Source: Yersinia thracica (GTDB taxonomy: Bacteria > Pseudomonadota > Gammaproteobacteria > Enterobacterales > Enterobacteriaceae). Taken from it: 64,000 nt of DNA. The notes beneath the pieces are model-generated. The model was not told the origin of the DNA and made no database searches. It saw nothing but the letters and a program-made list of their open reading frames with translations. The translations under genes and the position numbers were made by a program. The stretch is from positions 1 to 64,000 of the forward strand of contig NZ_CABHXX010000132.1 of assembly GCF_902170565.1 (NCBI RefSeq), written 5' to 3'. Each line of letters begins with the position of its first letter. The first letter of the stretch is position 1. Positions 53,445 through 64,000 of the stretch are shown one piece after another.

Positions 53445-54104
53445 CTAATCTTCTTTCTCTTCTTTCTCTTCTAATTCTGCGGCTTCTTCGGCGGGCGTTT
53501 TCTGCTTTTTCTTTCTGAGCTTATCCCAAACTTTACTTTCTTTGCCGCGCCATAAACGCTGAATATTATCGTGGTGGCGCATCAGAATCAGGCACGAAAG
53601 CATGGCGACAGGAAAGGTGAATTGTGGTTTGAACCACCAGACGTAAAAGGGGGCAATCAGGGCGCTGATAATCGCGCCTAAAGATGAATAGCCGCTCAGT
53701 AAAACCGTCAGCAGCCAAGTGCCGGCCATCAAGCCAGTCAAATCCCAGCCAATGGGGGCGATGGCACCAAATGCAGTGGCGACGCCTTTGCCACCTTTAA
53801 AGTGGAAAAATACCGGATAAATGTGGCCAAGACAGGCTGCAATAGCGGTAAGACCCAGATACAGTGGCGAAACGTGCAGCAGATAAGCTATCCAAACTGG
53901 CAACATGCCTTTCAGCACATCGAAAATCAATACTGTGGCGGCGGCGGTGCGGCCACCGATGCGCAGCACGTTAGTGGCACCGGGATTGCCGGAACCATGC
54001 TCACGCGGATCTGGTAGCTTGGCAACCCGGCACACCAGAACAGCGCTGGAAATAGAGCCACACAAATACGCGAAGATAATCATGCCAAGCGCGATAGCAC
54101 TCAT
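53445..54104 (-). CDS. plsY: acyl-phosphate glycerol-3-phosphate acyltransferase PlsY
   Basis: A 219-residue inner-membrane acyltransferase that makes lysophosphatidate from acyl-phosphate. Conserved motifs are [15 protein letters not shown] (motif 1), [12 protein letters not shown] (motif 2) and the C-terminal [14 protein letters not shown] (motif 3), with about five membrane spans. The tail is a charged Lys/Glu stretch ([17 protein letters not shown]) longer than in E. coli. Divergent from folB. Confidence 0.96.
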   Translation of the reverse strand: MSAIALGMIIFAYLCGSISSAVLVCRVAKLPDPREHGSGNPGATNVLRIGGRTAAATVLIFDVLKGMLPVWIAYLLHVSPLYLGLTAIAACLGHIYPVFFHFKGGKGVATAFGAIAPIGWDLTGLMAGTWLLTVLLSGYSSLGAIISALIAPFYVWWFKPQFTFPVAMLSCLILMRHHDNIQRLWRGKESKVWDKLRKKKQKTPAEEAAELEEKEEKED

Positions 54105-54211
54105 AACACCGCCCTGTTGAATAATGGTCGTTTTAATCGCAACATCAGTGGATAATACGCATATTCGGCTGGAAGTGGTATCCGGCGGGCATAAAAACAG
54201 AGAATGACGTG

Positions 54212-54571
54212 ATGGACATCGTATTTATTGAGGAACTCAGTGTCATAACCACCATCGGTGTTTATGACTGGGAGCAGACAATTCAGCAGAAGCTGGTGTT
54301 CGATATCGAAATGGGCTGGGATAATCGTAAAGCCGCCGCTAGCGATGATGTAAATGATTGCCTGAGCTATGCAGATATTAGTGATGCCGTTATCAAACAC
54401 GTAGAATCTCAGCGTTTTGCGCTGGTCGAGCGGGTCGCTGAAGAGATTGCCGAGCTATTGTTACAGCAGTTTAAGTCACCTTGGGTGCGGATTAAGGTGA
54501 GTAAACCGGGGGCGGTCGCTCAAGCGCGCAATGTCGGCGTGGTGATTGAGCGCGCTCAGCGGCCTCACTGA
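54212..54571 (+). CDS. folB: dihydroneopterin aldolase FolB
   Basis: A 119-residue cytosolic aldolase of folate synthesis, splitting dihydroneopterin to 6-hydroxymethyl-dihydropterin and glycolaldehyde. Conserved parts are [35 protein letters not shown] and [12 protein letters not shown], with the catalytic Lys in [11 protein letters not shown]. The ATG at 54212 ([11 protein letters not shown]) matches E. coli; a GTG lies one codon earlier. Confidence 0.96.
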   Translation: MDIVFIEELSVITTIGVYDWEQTIQQKLVFDIEMGWDNRKAAASDDVNDCLSYADISDAVIKHVESQRFALVERVAEEIAELLLQQFKSPWVRIKVSKPGAVAQARNVGVVIERAQRPH

Positions 54572-54725
54572 TTTTTATTACACCACGACATAAAAATGTA
54601 ACGCAGTATAGATAATGTGGCCTGAATTATTGATTAACGTGATATTTTTACATGCTGAAATTGAACGGCATGATTTTGTTAACGGCCAATATAATTTTTC
54701 ACATTGCCGTTTTTTTGTGGATTTC

Positions 54726-54895
<170 letters not shown>

Positions 54896-54917
54896 TACAG
54901 GGCATTGGGTATCGTAG

Positions 54918-55736
54918 ATGACGGATATGTATTCGCTGTTTGTAGCTTTTGTTTTGGGCGTGGTTGAAGGGCTGACTGAGTTCCTGCCGGTTTCATCTAC
55001 TGGGCATATGATTATTGTCGGTGAGCTATTGGGCTTTACCGGCGACAAAGCAAAAACCTTTGAAGTCATTATTCAGTTAGGGTCGATTTTGGCTGTGGTG
55101 GTGGTGTTCTGGCGGCGCTTATTCGGGCTTATTGGTATCCATTTTGGCAAAGTGCCTCATGAGGGTAAAACCAGCGGGCACCTGACATTGGGCCATATTT
55201 TACTGGCAATGATCCCTGCGGTCGGTTTGGGGTTGGCTTTCCACGACGTCATTAAATCGTTATTTAATCCGCAAAGTGTCATGTACGCCTTGGTCGCTGG
55301 CGGCTTGCTCTTACTGGCAGCAGAGTGGTTTAAACCTAAAAATCCTAAGGCCATTGGGCTGGATGATATTACCTATCGCCAAGCCTTTGCGATTGGTTGC
55401 TGCCAGTGTTTGGCATTATGGCCGGGTTTCTCGCGATCCGGTGCAACAATTTCAGGTGGGATGTTGGTCGGTGTGAACCGCTATGCGGCCTCTGAATTTT
55501 CCTTTATTTTGGCCGTCCCAATGATGCTTGGGGCCAGCGCTTTAGATTTGTATAAAAGTCTACATTTCCTGAGCTGGGGCGATTTGCCGATGTTTGCCGT
55601 CGGGTTTATTACTGCATTTATCGTCGCACTGATTGCTATCAAAACCTTCCTGTCACTGATTAAGCGTATCTCTTTCGTGCCTTTTGCGATTTATCGCTTT
55701 ATTGTCGCGGGAGCGGTGTACTGGGTCTTTATGTAA
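54918..55736 (+). CDS. bacA: undecaprenyl-diphosphatase BacA/UppP
   Basis: A 272-residue inner-membrane phosphatase that recycles undecaprenyl pyrophosphate, the carrier for peptidoglycan and O-antigen. Signatures are [20 protein letters not shown] with the catalytic Glu and Ser, and [19 protein letters not shown] with the catalytic Arg. Eight membrane segments. Start at 54918, 23 bp after the ERIC-ended element, has no strong ribosome-binding site. Confidence 0.96.
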   Translation: MTDMYSLFVAFVLGVVEGLTEFLPVSSTGHMIIVGELLGFTGDKAKTFEVIIQLGSILAVVVVFWRRLFGLIGIHFGKVPHEGKTSGHLTLGHILLAMIPAVGLGLAFHDVIKSLFNPQSVMYALVAGGLLLLAAEWFKPKNPKAIGLDDITYRQAFAIGCCQCLALWPGFSRSGATISGGMLVGVNRYAASEFSFILAVPMMLGASALDLYKSLHFLSWGDLPMFAVGFITAFIVALIAIKTFLSLIKRISFVPFAIYRFIVAGAVYWVFM

Positions 55737-55763
55737 CGGTATTGTGGTTGCGGAATATAAAAC

Positions 55764-55790
55764 GCCCTGAATAATCAGGGCTTTTTGTTT
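55764..55790 (+). terminator. terminator of bacA
   Basis: GCCCTGA and TCAGGGC (55764-55781) form a 7-bp stem with an ATAA loop, followed by TTTTTGTTTTT. It lies 27 bp after the bacA stop, between convergent bacA and cca. Confidence 0.9.
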
Positions 55791-55808
55791 TTATAGCGAG
55801 GTAATGAT

Positions 55809-57047
55809 TTAGGGTGAAATCACTTCTTGAGTTTGTTTCCATTGGGCTAAGGCTTGTTGGCGACGGCGTTTCAGTTCATCTCGAATAGCCAAACCTTGCA
55901 GCCCACTGGCGACCACTTCTTGCACCGACACTCCGTTGGCAATATGGTATGCCGCGCGTAAGTAATCGCCCTGCGGATAAGGGTTTTCTTCAAATCCGGT
56001 GCGACCCCGGGCATCGGCCTCGCTGGTCATTATCATCTGCTCAAGGCGCTCTGGTTTGCGCCAGACATCAATAGCATCGAACAGTTTAAGCAGAGTTTCA
56101 GGGCGGAGCTTATTCACTGTATGAATGAGATCATGGTATTCCGCCACTAGTTTGGCTAAATCACGTACTGGATTCGGTACCCGTAAACGCTGGCATAGCT
56201 GCTCGACTAATTTGACTCCCGCAGGGCCATGTCCATGATGATGGGGCCAAAACTCTTTCGGTGTCAGTCCTTTACCTAAATCATGGCAAAGTGCAGCAAA
56301 GCGCACGTCAACTTCAGGGCTGAGTTGAGCGGCAATAGCTAGCGTCATCAGAGTGTGGATGCCGGTATCAATTTCCGGATGCCATTTTTCTGGTGCAGGC
56401 ACACCAAATAGGCGCTCAATTTCGGGGAACAGCACAGCCAGTGCACCGCAATCGCGTAATACCTGAAAATAGATCTGCGGGCTTTGAGTTTTCAGTGCTT
56501 TTTCAGTCTCTTTCCACACTCGTTCGGGTGTTAGAGCCGAAAGTTCGCCACTTTTGGCCATTGAGGCCATCAAGAATTGAGTCTCTGGCGCTACAGTAAA
56601 GCCCAAGTGGGCAAAACGAGCGGCGAAACGGGCGACACGCAAAACACGCAATGGATCTTCACCAAAAGCATCAGAGACATGGCGTAACACGCGGTTCTCT
56701 AAATCTTGTCGGCCATTGTAGGGATCAAATAATTCCCCCTCATTACTGCGGGCAATGGCGTTGATGGTCAAATCGCGGCGCAGTAAATCTTCTTCCAGTG
56801 TGACATCGGGGGCGGCGTAGCAAGTGAAGCCGGTATAGCCCTGGCCTGATTTACGTTCGGTGCGGGCCAATGCATATTCTTCATGGCTGACGGGGTGAAG
56901 AAATACCGGGAAATCTTTACCGACCTGCTGGTAGCCCTGCGCCAGCAGCTGTTCTGGCGTAGCGCCCACCACCACCCAATCCTGCTCGGTGACCGGTAGA
57001 TTTAATAGGCTGTCGCGTACGGCACCGCCGACCAGATAGATCTTCAT
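55809..57047 (-). CDS. cca: multifunctional CCA-adding enzyme
   Basis: A 412-residue tRNA nucleotidyltransferase with a C-terminal HD phosphohydrolase domain. The N-terminal pol-beta fold has [15 protein letters not shown] and [10 protein letters not shown]; the HD motif is [20 protein letters not shown]. Start 57047 matches E. coli; the longer frame to 57134 runs into an ERIC repeat. The AAAGGG ribosome-binding site 6 bp before the ATG lies in the end of that ERIC. Confidence 0.96.
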   Translation of the reverse strand: MKIYLVGGAVRDSLLNLPVTEQDWVVVGATPEQLLAQGYQQVGKDFPVFLHPVSHEEYALARTERKSGQGYTGFTCYAAPDVTLEEDLLRRDLTINAIARSNEGELFDPYNGRQDLENRVLRHVSDAFGEDPLRVLRVARFAARFAHLGFTVAPETQFLMASMAKSGELSALTPERVWKETEKALKTQSPQIYFQVLRDCGALAVLFPEIERLFGVPAPEKWHPEIDTGIHTLMTLAIAAQLSPEVDVRFAALCHDLGKGLTPKEFWPHHHGHGPAGVKLVEQLCQRLRVPNPVRDLAKLVAEYHDLIHTVNKLRPETLLKLFDAIDVWRKPERLEQMIMTSEADARGRTGFEENPYPQGDYLRAAYHIANGVSVQEVVASGLQGLAIRDELKRRRQQALAQWKQTQEVISP

Positions 57048-57048
57048 A

Positions 57049-57198
57049 TTAACCCTTTGTTCTTGACGTTGTAGCGTTGTTGGCCACTCTCTTTTACCCG
57101 AATCACTTACTTGTGTAAGCTCATCGGGATTCATTCGTTTGCCGCCTAGCTACAATGCCAATGACTGTGGGTTACCCTTTGTTCTTGACGTTGTAGCG
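57049..57198. repeat. ERIC-type element plus duplicated left end, upstream of cca
   Basis: An ERIC with core TTACCCGAATCACTTAC, GTGTAAGCTCATCGGGATTC and TTGCCGCC spans about 57051-57178. The 24 bases CCCTTTGTTCTTGACGTTGT plus AGCG at its left (57053-57076) recur exactly at 57175-57198 just after its right end, a direct repeat with a 122-bp period. This reads as a second ERIC left end cut short, so a tandem ERIC that lost most of its second copy. The rest of the gap to ygiM (57199-57335) shows nothing clear. Confidence 0.8.
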
Positions 57199-57335
57199 CA
57201 GGTGCAAAAGACGATTTTATATCTGGTCGCTAAAATGACCAGTCGTCAGTTCAGTATAGTTGGGAGATTTAAACCAATTAAACAGGCTACCCTGACAGAT
57301 AGCCTAATTGTTCATTCTGGACGCCGGTAAGGCTA

Positions 57336-57956
57336 TCAGTTCATCCAGCGATTGTTCTTTTTACGGCTGGGTATCAGATGTGGCAGCACTAAACCAATCA
57401 GCAGGCCAATACCGGCAACACCGCCGCCGTACATAAACCATTGCAGAATAATGGTGCGCTGCTTGTCATCCAATTGCAGATTCACGGCGCTGACTTTCTT
57501 CTGAGCAACGATTAACTGGTTTTTCAATGACTCATTTTCTTTTTGTAGTTCGGAAATCACACTGTCGCTGGCAGCCACTTTTTGTTGCATTTCTGCGGTG
57601 CGCTGATTCCAGCTATTATCAATATTAGCCAGTTTATCTGTCAGTGTTTTGACCTGTTGTTCAAGGTCAGGAACCCGGACGCGCAAGCTGGGGGTTTCGC
57701 TCAATTGATCCAGTGGGATCCAGGTGGTTTTACCTTTGCTGTCGCGGATTTGGCCGTAATTTGTGCTGTCATTAACGCTTATCAGGGTAACTTCATCCCC
57801 ACCTTTTAGCGTGCCAACAATACGGTATTGGTTACCGGGGCCGCTATGAACGTAGGTATCCAGCTCATCAGAGATGTAGCGTTTTTCTTCAGCGTAAGCG
57901 CCCAGGGAAATACTGAGACTGAGCACTGTGAGGCAAATTAGGCGTAATTTCTGCAT
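57336..57956 (-). CDS. ygiM: SH3-domain membrane protein YgiM
   Basis: A 206-residue envelope protein. Signal peptide (ICLTVLSLSISLGAYA), bacterial SH3 domain (YISDELDTYVHSGPGNQYRI, GDEVTLISVN), a coiled coil (LEQQVKTLTDKLANI), and a C-terminal membrane anchor (IILQWFMYGGGVAGIGLLIG) with a basic tail. It matches E. coli YgiM; YgiM-type proteins are thought to act in the cell envelope. Upstream of cca on the same strand in E. coli as well. Confidence 0.92.
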   Translation of the reverse strand: MQKLRLICLTVLSLSISLGAYAEEKRYISDELDTYVHSGPGNQYRIVGTLKGGDEVTLISVNDSTNYGQIRDSKGKTTWIPLDQLSETPSLRVRVPDLEQQVKTLTDKLANIDNSWNQRTAEMQQKVAASDSVISELQKENESLKNQLIVAQKKVSAVNLQLDDKQRTIILQWFMYGGGVAGIGLLIGLVLPHLIPSRKKNNRWMN

Positions 57957-58281
57957 TAGAGAGTCATTTATGAGTGAATTTATGGGACGATAGTAGTGTG
58001 TTCAGTTTGCCGACGCAACGCATAAACCGGAATGAGAACTATCTTACTCTCATAGGCAGTGCGGCTTGGGCTCTTTTTTTGTTTATTTTAACCGCGCTGA
58101 AAATTTGTCTTATGAAGCCTTAGGATAGACTTGTGAAAACAGGTTAAAATAGAGTTTGACTCAGGGCTGCCGCGTGCGTGTTTTTTTGTTTTAAAGCAGA
58201 GAAATTGGTGTAAAACAGGCAAATCACGGCGAAAGAGGCATAATGCCCGTAATCTCGCAACATACCGGTGTGAATGAAATT
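57957..58281. other. ygiM / ygiF divergent intergenic region
   Basis: 325 bp between divergent ygiM and ygiF. It is moderately AT-rich and must contain both promoters, but I see no recognisable box, repeat or RNA. Confidence 0.3.
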
Positions 58282-59643
58282 ATGACCGTTGAAATAGAAT
58301 TAAAATTTATTGCTACTCCTGCGGCCATTGCCGCTTTACCGGAGCGAATCACCTCTTGGCAAAGCCAGCATTTTGCGCCGCAAACTCTGACGAATATCTA
58401 TTTTGAAACGGCGGATAACCGTCTGCGCCAACATGATATTGGCTTACGGATTCGTGGTTATGATGGCCGCTATGAAATGACGGTTAAAACTGGCGGTAAA
58501 GTTGTCGGCGGTTTACATCAACGGAATGAATATAACGTTGATATTGATAACGATAAGTTAGATTTAGCGCGTTTCCCTGCCGATATCTGGCCGGAAGGTT
58601 GGGTGGTTGACGCGCTACAAGCCGAGTTGCAGCCCTTGTTCCGTACCGATTTTACTCGTGAGAAGTGGGTAATCACTTACGGTGAGAGCGAGATAGAGCT
58701 TGCCCTTGACCAAGGTACGATTTCTTCTAAAGCAGCCGATGGTACCAATGAGTTGTCAGAGCCACTGAGCGAAATTGAGCTGGAACTCAAAAAAGGTAAT
58801 CAGGCCGATTTACTGGCACTGGCGGTTGAGTTGGCACAAATTGGCGGTTTGCGTCAGGGGAATTTGAGTAAAGCGGCTCGCGGCTATCATTTGGCACAAA
58901 GTAATCATTTGGCACAAAGTAATCATTTGTCTCAAGGTCAGCCACCGCGTGAATTGCGCCCATTATTAGTCTTGCAGCCCGCGCCGAAATCTACCGTCGA
59001 GCAAGGTATGGTTGCTGGGCTGGAAATGGCGTTGGATCACTGGCAATACCACGAAGAGCTATGGTTGCGCGGTGAACCAGCAGCTAAGACCATGATTATT
59101 GAAGCTTTAGGCATGGTTCGGCAAACCTTGGCTATTTTCGGCGGATTGGTGCCACGTAAAGCCAGCACCGAATTACGCGCTTCATTGTTAGCGCTAGAAC
59201 CCCAGTTAGAGGCAAAAAATGCCGAAGCTGAGGTCATCTGCTATAGCGCCGATTATCTGAAGTGTAAGTTAGCGCTCACATCATGGCTGGTGACATCTGG
59301 CTGGCGGCCATTTATGGATGAGAAAGCGTTGGCTAAATTCAATGGCTCATTTAAACGCTTCTGCGACATCATGCTCAGCCGCAGTGCCGCTGATTTGAAA
59401 GAGGCCTTTGGTCATAATCTGGATGATGATGGCTATGTGGCACAACTCCCGCGTTTAAACCGGCAGATCATGGCGTTCCAATTACTCTCTGGCTTCTATC
59501 CACAAAATGAATGGCATCCATACATTGATGGCTGGTTTGGTCTACAACTGGCGATTATGGAACGGCAGGGTCACTGGCGTGATACCGCCCGTAAGGAAGC
59601 GTTGTCCCAGCCCGCGTTTTGGTTGAATGGGGCTGCTAGTTAA
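58282..59643 (+). CDS. ygiF: inorganic triphosphatase YgiF (CYTH-CHAD)
   Basis: A 453-residue two-domain protein. The N-terminal CYTH tunnel (residues 1-200) has the EIELKF signature, [14 protein letters not shown], and [20 protein letters not shown]; the CHAD domain (about 225-445) is helical ([15 protein letters not shown]). E. coli YgiF hydrolyses inorganic triphosphate. Start at 58282 matches E. coli. Between the domains [19 protein letters not shown] is an 18-bp tandem duplication at DNA level (about 58890-58931). Upstream of glnE as in E. coli. Confidence 0.94.
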   Translation: MTVEIELKFIATPAAIAALPERITSWQSQHFAPQTLTNIYFETADNRLRQHDIGLRIRGYDGRYEMTVKTGGKVVGGLHQRNEYNVDIDNDKLDLARFPADIWPEGWVVDALQAELQPLFRTDFTREKWVITYGESEIELALDQGTISSKAADGTNELSEPLSEIELELKKGNQADLLALAVELAQIGGLRQGNLSKAARGYHLAQSNHLAQSNHLSQGQPPRELRPLLVLQPAPKSTVEQGMVAGLEMALDHWQYHEELWLRGEPAAKTMIIEALGMVRQTLAIFGGLVPRKASTELRASLLALEPQLEAKNAEAEVICYSADYLKCKLALTSWLVTSGWRPFMDEKALAKFNGSFKRFCDIMLSRSAADLKEAFGHNLDDDGYVAQLPRLNRQIMAFQLLSGFYPQNEWHPYIDGWFGLQLAIMERQGHWRDTARKEALSQPAFWLNGAAS

Positions 59644-59708
59644 TCGATAGCTGCTGGTTAATTGGACAACGATCAGCTGGCCGGATGTTTGAGGAGTTTT
59701 ATCTTTAT

Positions 59709-62561
59709 ATGTTGCCACTCCCTTCGGAATTACAGATTCAGGCGCTGAATATACAGCAGCGCTTTAATGAGTTACCGGCTCCGCCGAGCTTGCGTGAAGA
59801 AGATATTGCAGTATTGGCGTTGAGTGATTTTGTCAGTGACATGTTACTGATTCACCCTGATTGGCTGGATGAGCTGCATCAGCAGCCGCCACAACCGCAG
59901 GAGTGGCAATTTTATCCACAATGGCTCAGTCAGGCACTGTCCGAGGTGCAAGACGAAACCGCGCTATTAGCGGCGCTGCGGCTATTTCGTCGCCGGGTTA
60001 TGGTGCGCATTGCCTGGTCTCAGGCACTGGAAACCAGCACTACGACGGATACTTTGCAACAGCTCAGTTGGCTGGCTGAAACCGTGATTGTTGCTGCGCG
60101 CGATTGGTTATATCAGGCGTGTTGTCGCGAGTTTGGCACGCCCTGTAATGCGGATAATGTGCCGCAACCCTTGCTGATTTTGGGCATGGGAAAATTAGGC
60201 GGCGGTGAACTGAATTTCTCGTCGGATATCGATTTGATTTTTGCTTACCCGGAAAACGGCCAGACCCATGGCGGGCGGCGGCAATTGGATAATGCCCAGT
60301 TTTTTACCCGCTTGGGCCAACGGCTGATTAAGGCATTAGACCAGCAAACTATCGACGGTTTTGTCTATCGTGTGGACATGCGTTTACGGCCATTTGGTGA
60401 TAGCGGCCCACTGGTGCTGAGCTTTGCCGCACTGGAGGATTATTACCAAGAACAAGGGCGCGATTGGGAGCGCTACGCCATGGTGAAGGCTCGCCTGATG
60501 GGCGGTGCGGAAGACCATTACAGCAAGGAACTGCGCCAAACCCTACGGCCCTTTGTTTTCCGCCGTTATATTGATTTCAGTGTGATTCAGTCATTGCGTA
60601 ATATGAAAGGGATGATTGCTCGTGAAGTGCGCCGGCGCGGTCTGAAAGACAATATTAAACTGGGTGCGGGTGGAATTCGTGAAATCGAGTTCATCACCCA
60701 GGTATTTCAGTTGATTCGAGGTGGCCGCGAACCGCGTCTGCAACAGCGCGCTTTGCTGCCGACCTTACAAGCTGTGGCAGAGCTAGGGTTATTGCCGGAA
60801 CAACAGGTGGCTGCGCTCAGTGGCAGCTATCTGTTTTTGCGCCGTTTAGAGAATCTGTTACAAGCTATTGGTGATGAGCAAACACAAACATTACCCAGTG
60901 ACGCGCTAAATCAGGCCCGATTAGCTTGCGGTATGGGCTATACGGATTGGGCTGCTATGAGCGCCGCGTTAGAGCATAATATGCAAGCGGTGCGCTTGGT
61001 ATTTGATGACCTGATCGGCGACGATACTCCCGATATTGGCGAAGATCCTTGCCATGGTTTGTATAAAAGTTTGTGGCAGGATGCATTGGAAGAGAGTGAT
61101 TTAGCCCCTCTGACACCGCATTTAGATGAAGCGGCGCGCCGCCAATTGTTGACCACTATTAATAATTTTCGCCATGATGTTGATAAGCGCACTATTGGCC
61201 CGCGTGGCCGTGAGGTGCTGGATCAATTGATGCCGCGTCTGTTCGCTGAAGTCTGCCCACGTCCCGATGCTAATGTTGCCCTCAGCCGCCTGATTCAATT
61301 GTTGCTGAGTATCGTGACCCGCACCACCTATCTGGAATTGCTGGTTGAATATCACGCGGCACTAAAACATGTTATTCGCTTATGTTCTGCCTCCCCGATG
61401 GTCGCCAGCCAGTTAGCTCGCTACCCGCTGTTATTGGATGAATTGCTCGATCCCCAATCTCTCTATCAGCCGTTGGAACCCAGCGCTTATCGTGATGAAT
61501 TACGTCAATATTTGTTGCGGGTACCACCTGATGATGAAGAGCAACAACTGGAGGCATTACGCCAGTTTAAACAGGCTCAACAATTGCGTATCGCCGCCGG
61601 AGATATCACCGAGGCGCTGCCGGTAATGAAAGTGAGTGATCACTTAACTTATCTGGCGGAGGCCATTATTGATGCGGTTATCCAGCAAGCTTGGGGGCAG
61701 ATGGTGGCGCGTTATGGTCAACCCAGCCATTTGCAGCAGCGCGAGGGCCGTGGTTTCGCCGTGATTGGTTATGGCAAATTGGGGGGCTGGGAGCTAGGTT
61801 ACAGCTCAGATTTGGATCTGGTATTCCTGCTCGATTGCCCGCTGGACGTGATGACCGACGGCGAGCGCAGCATTGATGGCCGCCAATTCTATTTGCGTCT
61901 AGCCCAGCGCGTAATGCATTTATTCAGCACTCGCACCTCATCAGGGATTTTGTATGAAGTTGATGCGCGGCTAAGGCCATCCGGGGAAGCGGGTATGCTG
62001 GTGAGCACGGTCGCGGCTTTCGCTGATTACCAGCAAAATGAAGCTTGGACGTGGGAGCATCAAGCGCTGGTGCGCGCCCGCATTGTCTATGGTGACCCTG
62101 AGTTGCACCAAGAGTTTGATGCTATTCGCCAACATATCCTTTGCCGCCATCGCGAAGACCCGCAATTACAGCAAGAAGTGCGCGAAATGCGTGAGAAGAT
62201 GCGCAATCATTTGGGCAGTAAACAGCGCGATATCTTTGATATCAAAGCCGATGAGGGCGGGATCACCGATATTGAATTTATTGCGCAATATTTGGTGTTG
62301 CGCTATGCCGCCAGTGAGCCGCGTTTGACCCGCTGGTCTGATAATGTGCGAATTTTCGAGTTAATGGCCAATTACGACATTATGCCGGAGGCGGAAGCTG
62401 CGGCATTGACTCGCGCTTATGTCACCATGCGTGATGAGATTCATCATCTGGCCTTGCAGGAGCAATCAAGCAAAGTCTCCGCAGATAGCTTTAGCGCAGA
62501 AAGAGCACAGGTGGCCGCCAGCTGGCGTAAATGGTTGGTTGCCGCGCCGACAGGCGCATAG
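59709..62561 (+). CDS. glnE: glutamine synthetase adenylyltransferase/adenylyl-removase GlnE
   Basis: A 950-residue bifunctional enzyme that adenylylates and deadenylylates glutamine synthetase in response to PII and glutamine. Two nucleotidyltransferase domains each carry the metal motif: [18 protein letters not shown] (removase half) and [18 protein letters not shown] (transferase half), with a regulatory helical part between. GAGGAG precedes the ATG at 59709; the in-frame ATG at 59685 lacks a site. It follows ygiF by 65 bp. Confidence 0.96.
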   Translation: MLPLPSELQIQALNIQQRFNELPAPPSLREEDIAVLALSDFVSDMLLIHPDWLDELHQQPPQPQEWQFYPQWLSQALSEVQDETALLAALRLFRRRVMVRIAWSQALETSTTTDTLQQLSWLAETVIVAARDWLYQACCREFGTPCNADNVPQPLLILGMGKLGGGELNFSSDIDLIFAYPENGQTHGGRRQLDNAQFFTRLGQRLIKALDQQTIDGFVYRVDMRLRPFGDSGPLVLSFAALEDYYQEQGRDWERYAMVKARLMGGAEDHYSKELRQTLRPFVFRRYIDFSVIQSLRNMKGMIAREVRRRGLKDNIKLGAGGIREIEFITQVFQLIRGGREPRLQQRALLPTLQAVAELGLLPEQQVAALSGSYLFLRRLENLLQAIGDEQTQTLPSDALNQARLACGMGYTDWAAMSAALEHNMQAVRLVFDDLIGDDTPDIGEDPCHGLYKSLWQDALEESDLAPLTPHLDEAARRQLLTTINNFRHDVDKRTIGPRGREVLDQLMPRLFAEVCPRPDANVALSRLIQLLLSIVTRTTYLELLVEYHAALKHVIRLCSASPMVASQLARYPLLLDELLDPQSLYQPLEPSAYRDELRQYLLRVPPDDEEQQLEALRQFKQAQQLRIAAGDITEALPVMKVSDHLTYLAEAIIDAVIQQAWGQMVARYGQPSHLQQREGRGFAVIGYGKLGGWELGYSSDLDLVFLLDCPLDVMTDGERSIDGRQFYLRLAQRVMHLFSTRTSSGILYEVDARLRPSGEAGMLVSTVAAFADYQQNEAWTWEHQALVRARIVYGDPELHQEFDAIRQHILCRHREDPQLQQEVREMREKMRNHLGSKQRDIFDIKADEGGITDIEFIAQYLVLRYAASEPRLTRWSDNVRIFELMANYDIMPEAEAAALTRAYVTMRDEIHHLALQEQSSKVSADSFSAERAQVAASWRKWLVAAPTGA

Positions 62562-62706
62562 ACTCCAGTTATTAGCGTAGATTCCAGTTATTAATAGTAT
62601 GCAAGGTGTCTGTGATATTATCCGGCACCATATGATAAACACAAAATTGGAGCGAAGGGATGTGTGTTTTCGGGGTTAATAACAGCTCACCTTGGGGGGC
62701 TAACGT

Positions 62707-64000
62707 ATGAAAGTCACGCTGCCTGATTTTCACCGCGCCGGTGTTTTAGTCGTTGGTGATGTCATGTTAGACCGTTATTGGTATGGCCCAACCAGCCGGA
62801 TTTCACCCGAAGCACCGGTGCCGGTGGTCAAAGTTGATACCATCGAAGAACGCCCTGGTGGTGCCGCGAACGTCGCGATGAACATCGCCTCCCTTGGCGC
62901 TATCTCCCGATTAGTGGGGTTGACCGGGATTGATGATGCCGCGCGCGCACTGACCAGCAAGCTCAATGAAGTGCAGGTGCGTTGTGATTTTGTTTCGGTG
63001 CCCACTCACCCGACTATCACCAAATTGCGGGTACTTTCCCGTAATCAGCAGCTCATTCGCCTGGATTTCGAAGAAGGTTTTGATGGTGTTGACCCTCAAC
63101 CTATCTTTGAGCGCATTCAACAAGCGCTACCACAGATTGGCGCTCTGGTGCTGTCCGACTATGCCAAAGGCGCACTGAACAGTGTGCAGGCGATGATCCA
63201 ACTGGCGCGAAAAGCCAAAGTTCCGGTGCTTATCGATCCTAAAGGCAGCGATTTCGAACGTTATCGCGGCGCAACCTTGCTGACACCTAATTTGTCCGAG
63301 TTTGAAGCGGTGGTCGGTCATTGCAAAAATGAAGAAGAATTGGTGAGCCGGGGTATGAAGCTGGTGGCCGATTTTGAGCTTTCAGCTTTACTGGTCACCC
63401 GCTCTGAGCAAGGGATGACCTTGCTACAGCCGGGCAAACCGCCATTACATTTGCCGACTCAAGCACAAGAAGTATTTGATGTGACCGGTGCCGGTGACAC
63501 GGTTATTGGGGTGTTGGCTGCTGCATTGGCGGCGGGAAATACACTTGAAGAATCTTGCTTCCTGGCGAATGCCGCTGCTGGCGTGGTGGTCGGTAAATTG
63601 GGGACGTCGACAGTTTCTCCAATTGAGCTGGAAAATGCTATCCGTGGTCGTGCTGAAACAGGTTTCGGCGTGATGGATGAGCAACAACTGAAAAAAGCGG
63701 TGGCGCAAGCCCGCCAGCGCGGCGAAAAAGTCGTGATGACCAACGGCATCTTTGACATTCTCCATGCCGGTCATGTTTCTTACTTAGCCAATGCTCGCAA
63801 GCTGGGTGACCGCCTGATTGTGGCAGTAAACAGCGATGCTTCCACCAAACGATTGAAAGGTGAAAAACGCCCCGTAAATCCATTGGATCAGCGCATGATT
63901 GTCTTGGGCGCACTGGAAGCCGTGGATTGGGTGGTGCCATTTGAAGAAGATACTCCGCAGCGCTTAATTGCCGATATTTTGCCGGATTTACTGGTGAAAG
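62707..64000 (+). CDS. hldE: bifunctional heptose kinase/adenylyltransferase HldE, 3' end outside window
   Basis: The first 431 residues of a roughly 475-residue enzyme of ADP-L-glycero-D-manno-heptose synthesis (LPS inner core). The N-terminal PfkB kinase has [17 protein letters not shown] and [17 protein letters not shown]; the adenylyltransferase domain begins at about residue 340 with [20 protein letters not shown] (HxGH motif). It is 145 bp after glnE. The window ends before the stop codon, so this is truncation by the window, not damage. Confidence 0.96.
   Translation, partial: MKVTLPDFHRAGVLVVGDVMLDRYWYGPTSRISPEAPVPVVKVDTIEERPGGAANVAMNIASLGAISRLVGLTGIDDAARALTSKLNEVQVRCDFVSVPTHPTITKLRVLSRNQQLIRLDFEEGFDGVDPQPIFERIQQALPQIGALVLSDYAKGALNSVQAMIQLARKAKVPVLIDPKGSDFERYRGATLLTPNLSEFEAVVGHCKNEEELVSRGMKLVADFELSALLVTRSEQGMTLLQPGKPPLHLPTQAQEVFDVTGAGDTVIGVLAAALAAGNTLEESCFLANAAAGVVVGKLGTSTVSPIELENAIRGRAETGFGVMDEQQLKKAVAQARQRGEKVVMTNGIFDILHAGHVSYLANARKLGDRLIVAVNSDASTKRLKGEKRPVNPLDQRMIVLGALEAVDWVVPFEEDTPQRLIADILPDLLVK

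Noticed and set aside
62562-62600. Short tandem GATTCCAGTTATTA-like repeat after glnE
   Set aside because: Two imperfect copies of about 14 bp, with no structure or context to give it meaning.

Overview
The window is chromosomal DNA of an enterobacterium, most probably a Yersinia species. Gene order is largely collinear with the E. coli 67-70 min region (yhaK/yhaJ, yqjG-F-K-E-D-C-mzrA-yqjA, exuR/exuT, uxa genes, ygjV, sstT, alx, ygjR, ygjP, rlmG, fadH, then rpoD-dnaG-rpsU, tsaD, plsY, folB, bacA, cca, ygiM, ygiF, glnE, hldE). The joined uxaC-uxaB-uxaA operon and the many ERIC palindromic repeats also fit Yersinia. The species call is inference; no rRNA gene is present.

Layout. 1-1026: a LuxR-type regulator broken by an in-frame stop and a 52-codon stub of a LysR regulator. 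1027-4013: an operon of aldo-keto reductase, short-chain dehydrogenase and YahK-like zinc alcohol dehydrogenase. 4044-10695: conserved yhaK/yhaJ and the yqj block (stress, envelope and quinone-related proteins). 10890-19036: a secreted protein of unknown function, then hexuronate uptake and catabolism (exuR, exuT, uxaCBA). 19140-24175: ygjV, sstT, alx with its yybP-ykoY (Mn/pH) riboswitch, ygjR, ygjP. 24416-26575: a 719-residue autotransporter whose passenger is predicted helical and is followed by a Lys/Ala repeat linker. 27066-30531: rlmG and fadH.

30894-47480 is accessory. It holds hdeD, a divergent MFS pump/HxlR regulator pair with a perfect palindromic operator, the glutamate/glutamine acid-resistance set gadB-gadC-glsA, and a six-gene locus for peptidoglycan amino-sugar recovery: murP-murQ facing murR, then a secreted GH3 N-acetylglucosaminidase, an OmpG-like porin with a coiled-coil leader, and a secreted NamZ (DUF1343) exo-N-acetylmuramidase. 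Together these could hydrolyse exogenous or shed glycan fragments in the periplasm and feed MurNAc to MurP and MurQ. Both murQ and the nagZ-like gene have CRP-type sites upstream. This locus is the strongest candidate for a little-described system here. Next comes a translationally coupled pair of unknown genes (230 aa, and 60 aa with two membrane spans), bounded by copies of the 3' end and terminator of the adjacent tRNA-Ile(CAU).

47483-64000 returns to core genes: tRNA-Ile2, the rpsU-dnaG-rpoD operon, tsaD, plsY, folB, bacA, cca, ygiM, ygiF, glnE and the 5' part of hldE, which runs off the end. ERIC-type repeats lie close to the start codons of yhaK, cca and bacA, a 38-bp ERIC remnant sits inside the alx riboswitch, and two ERIC-ended elements share a second, non-ERIC core. 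I saw no CRISPR array, insertion sequence, prophage or rRNA.
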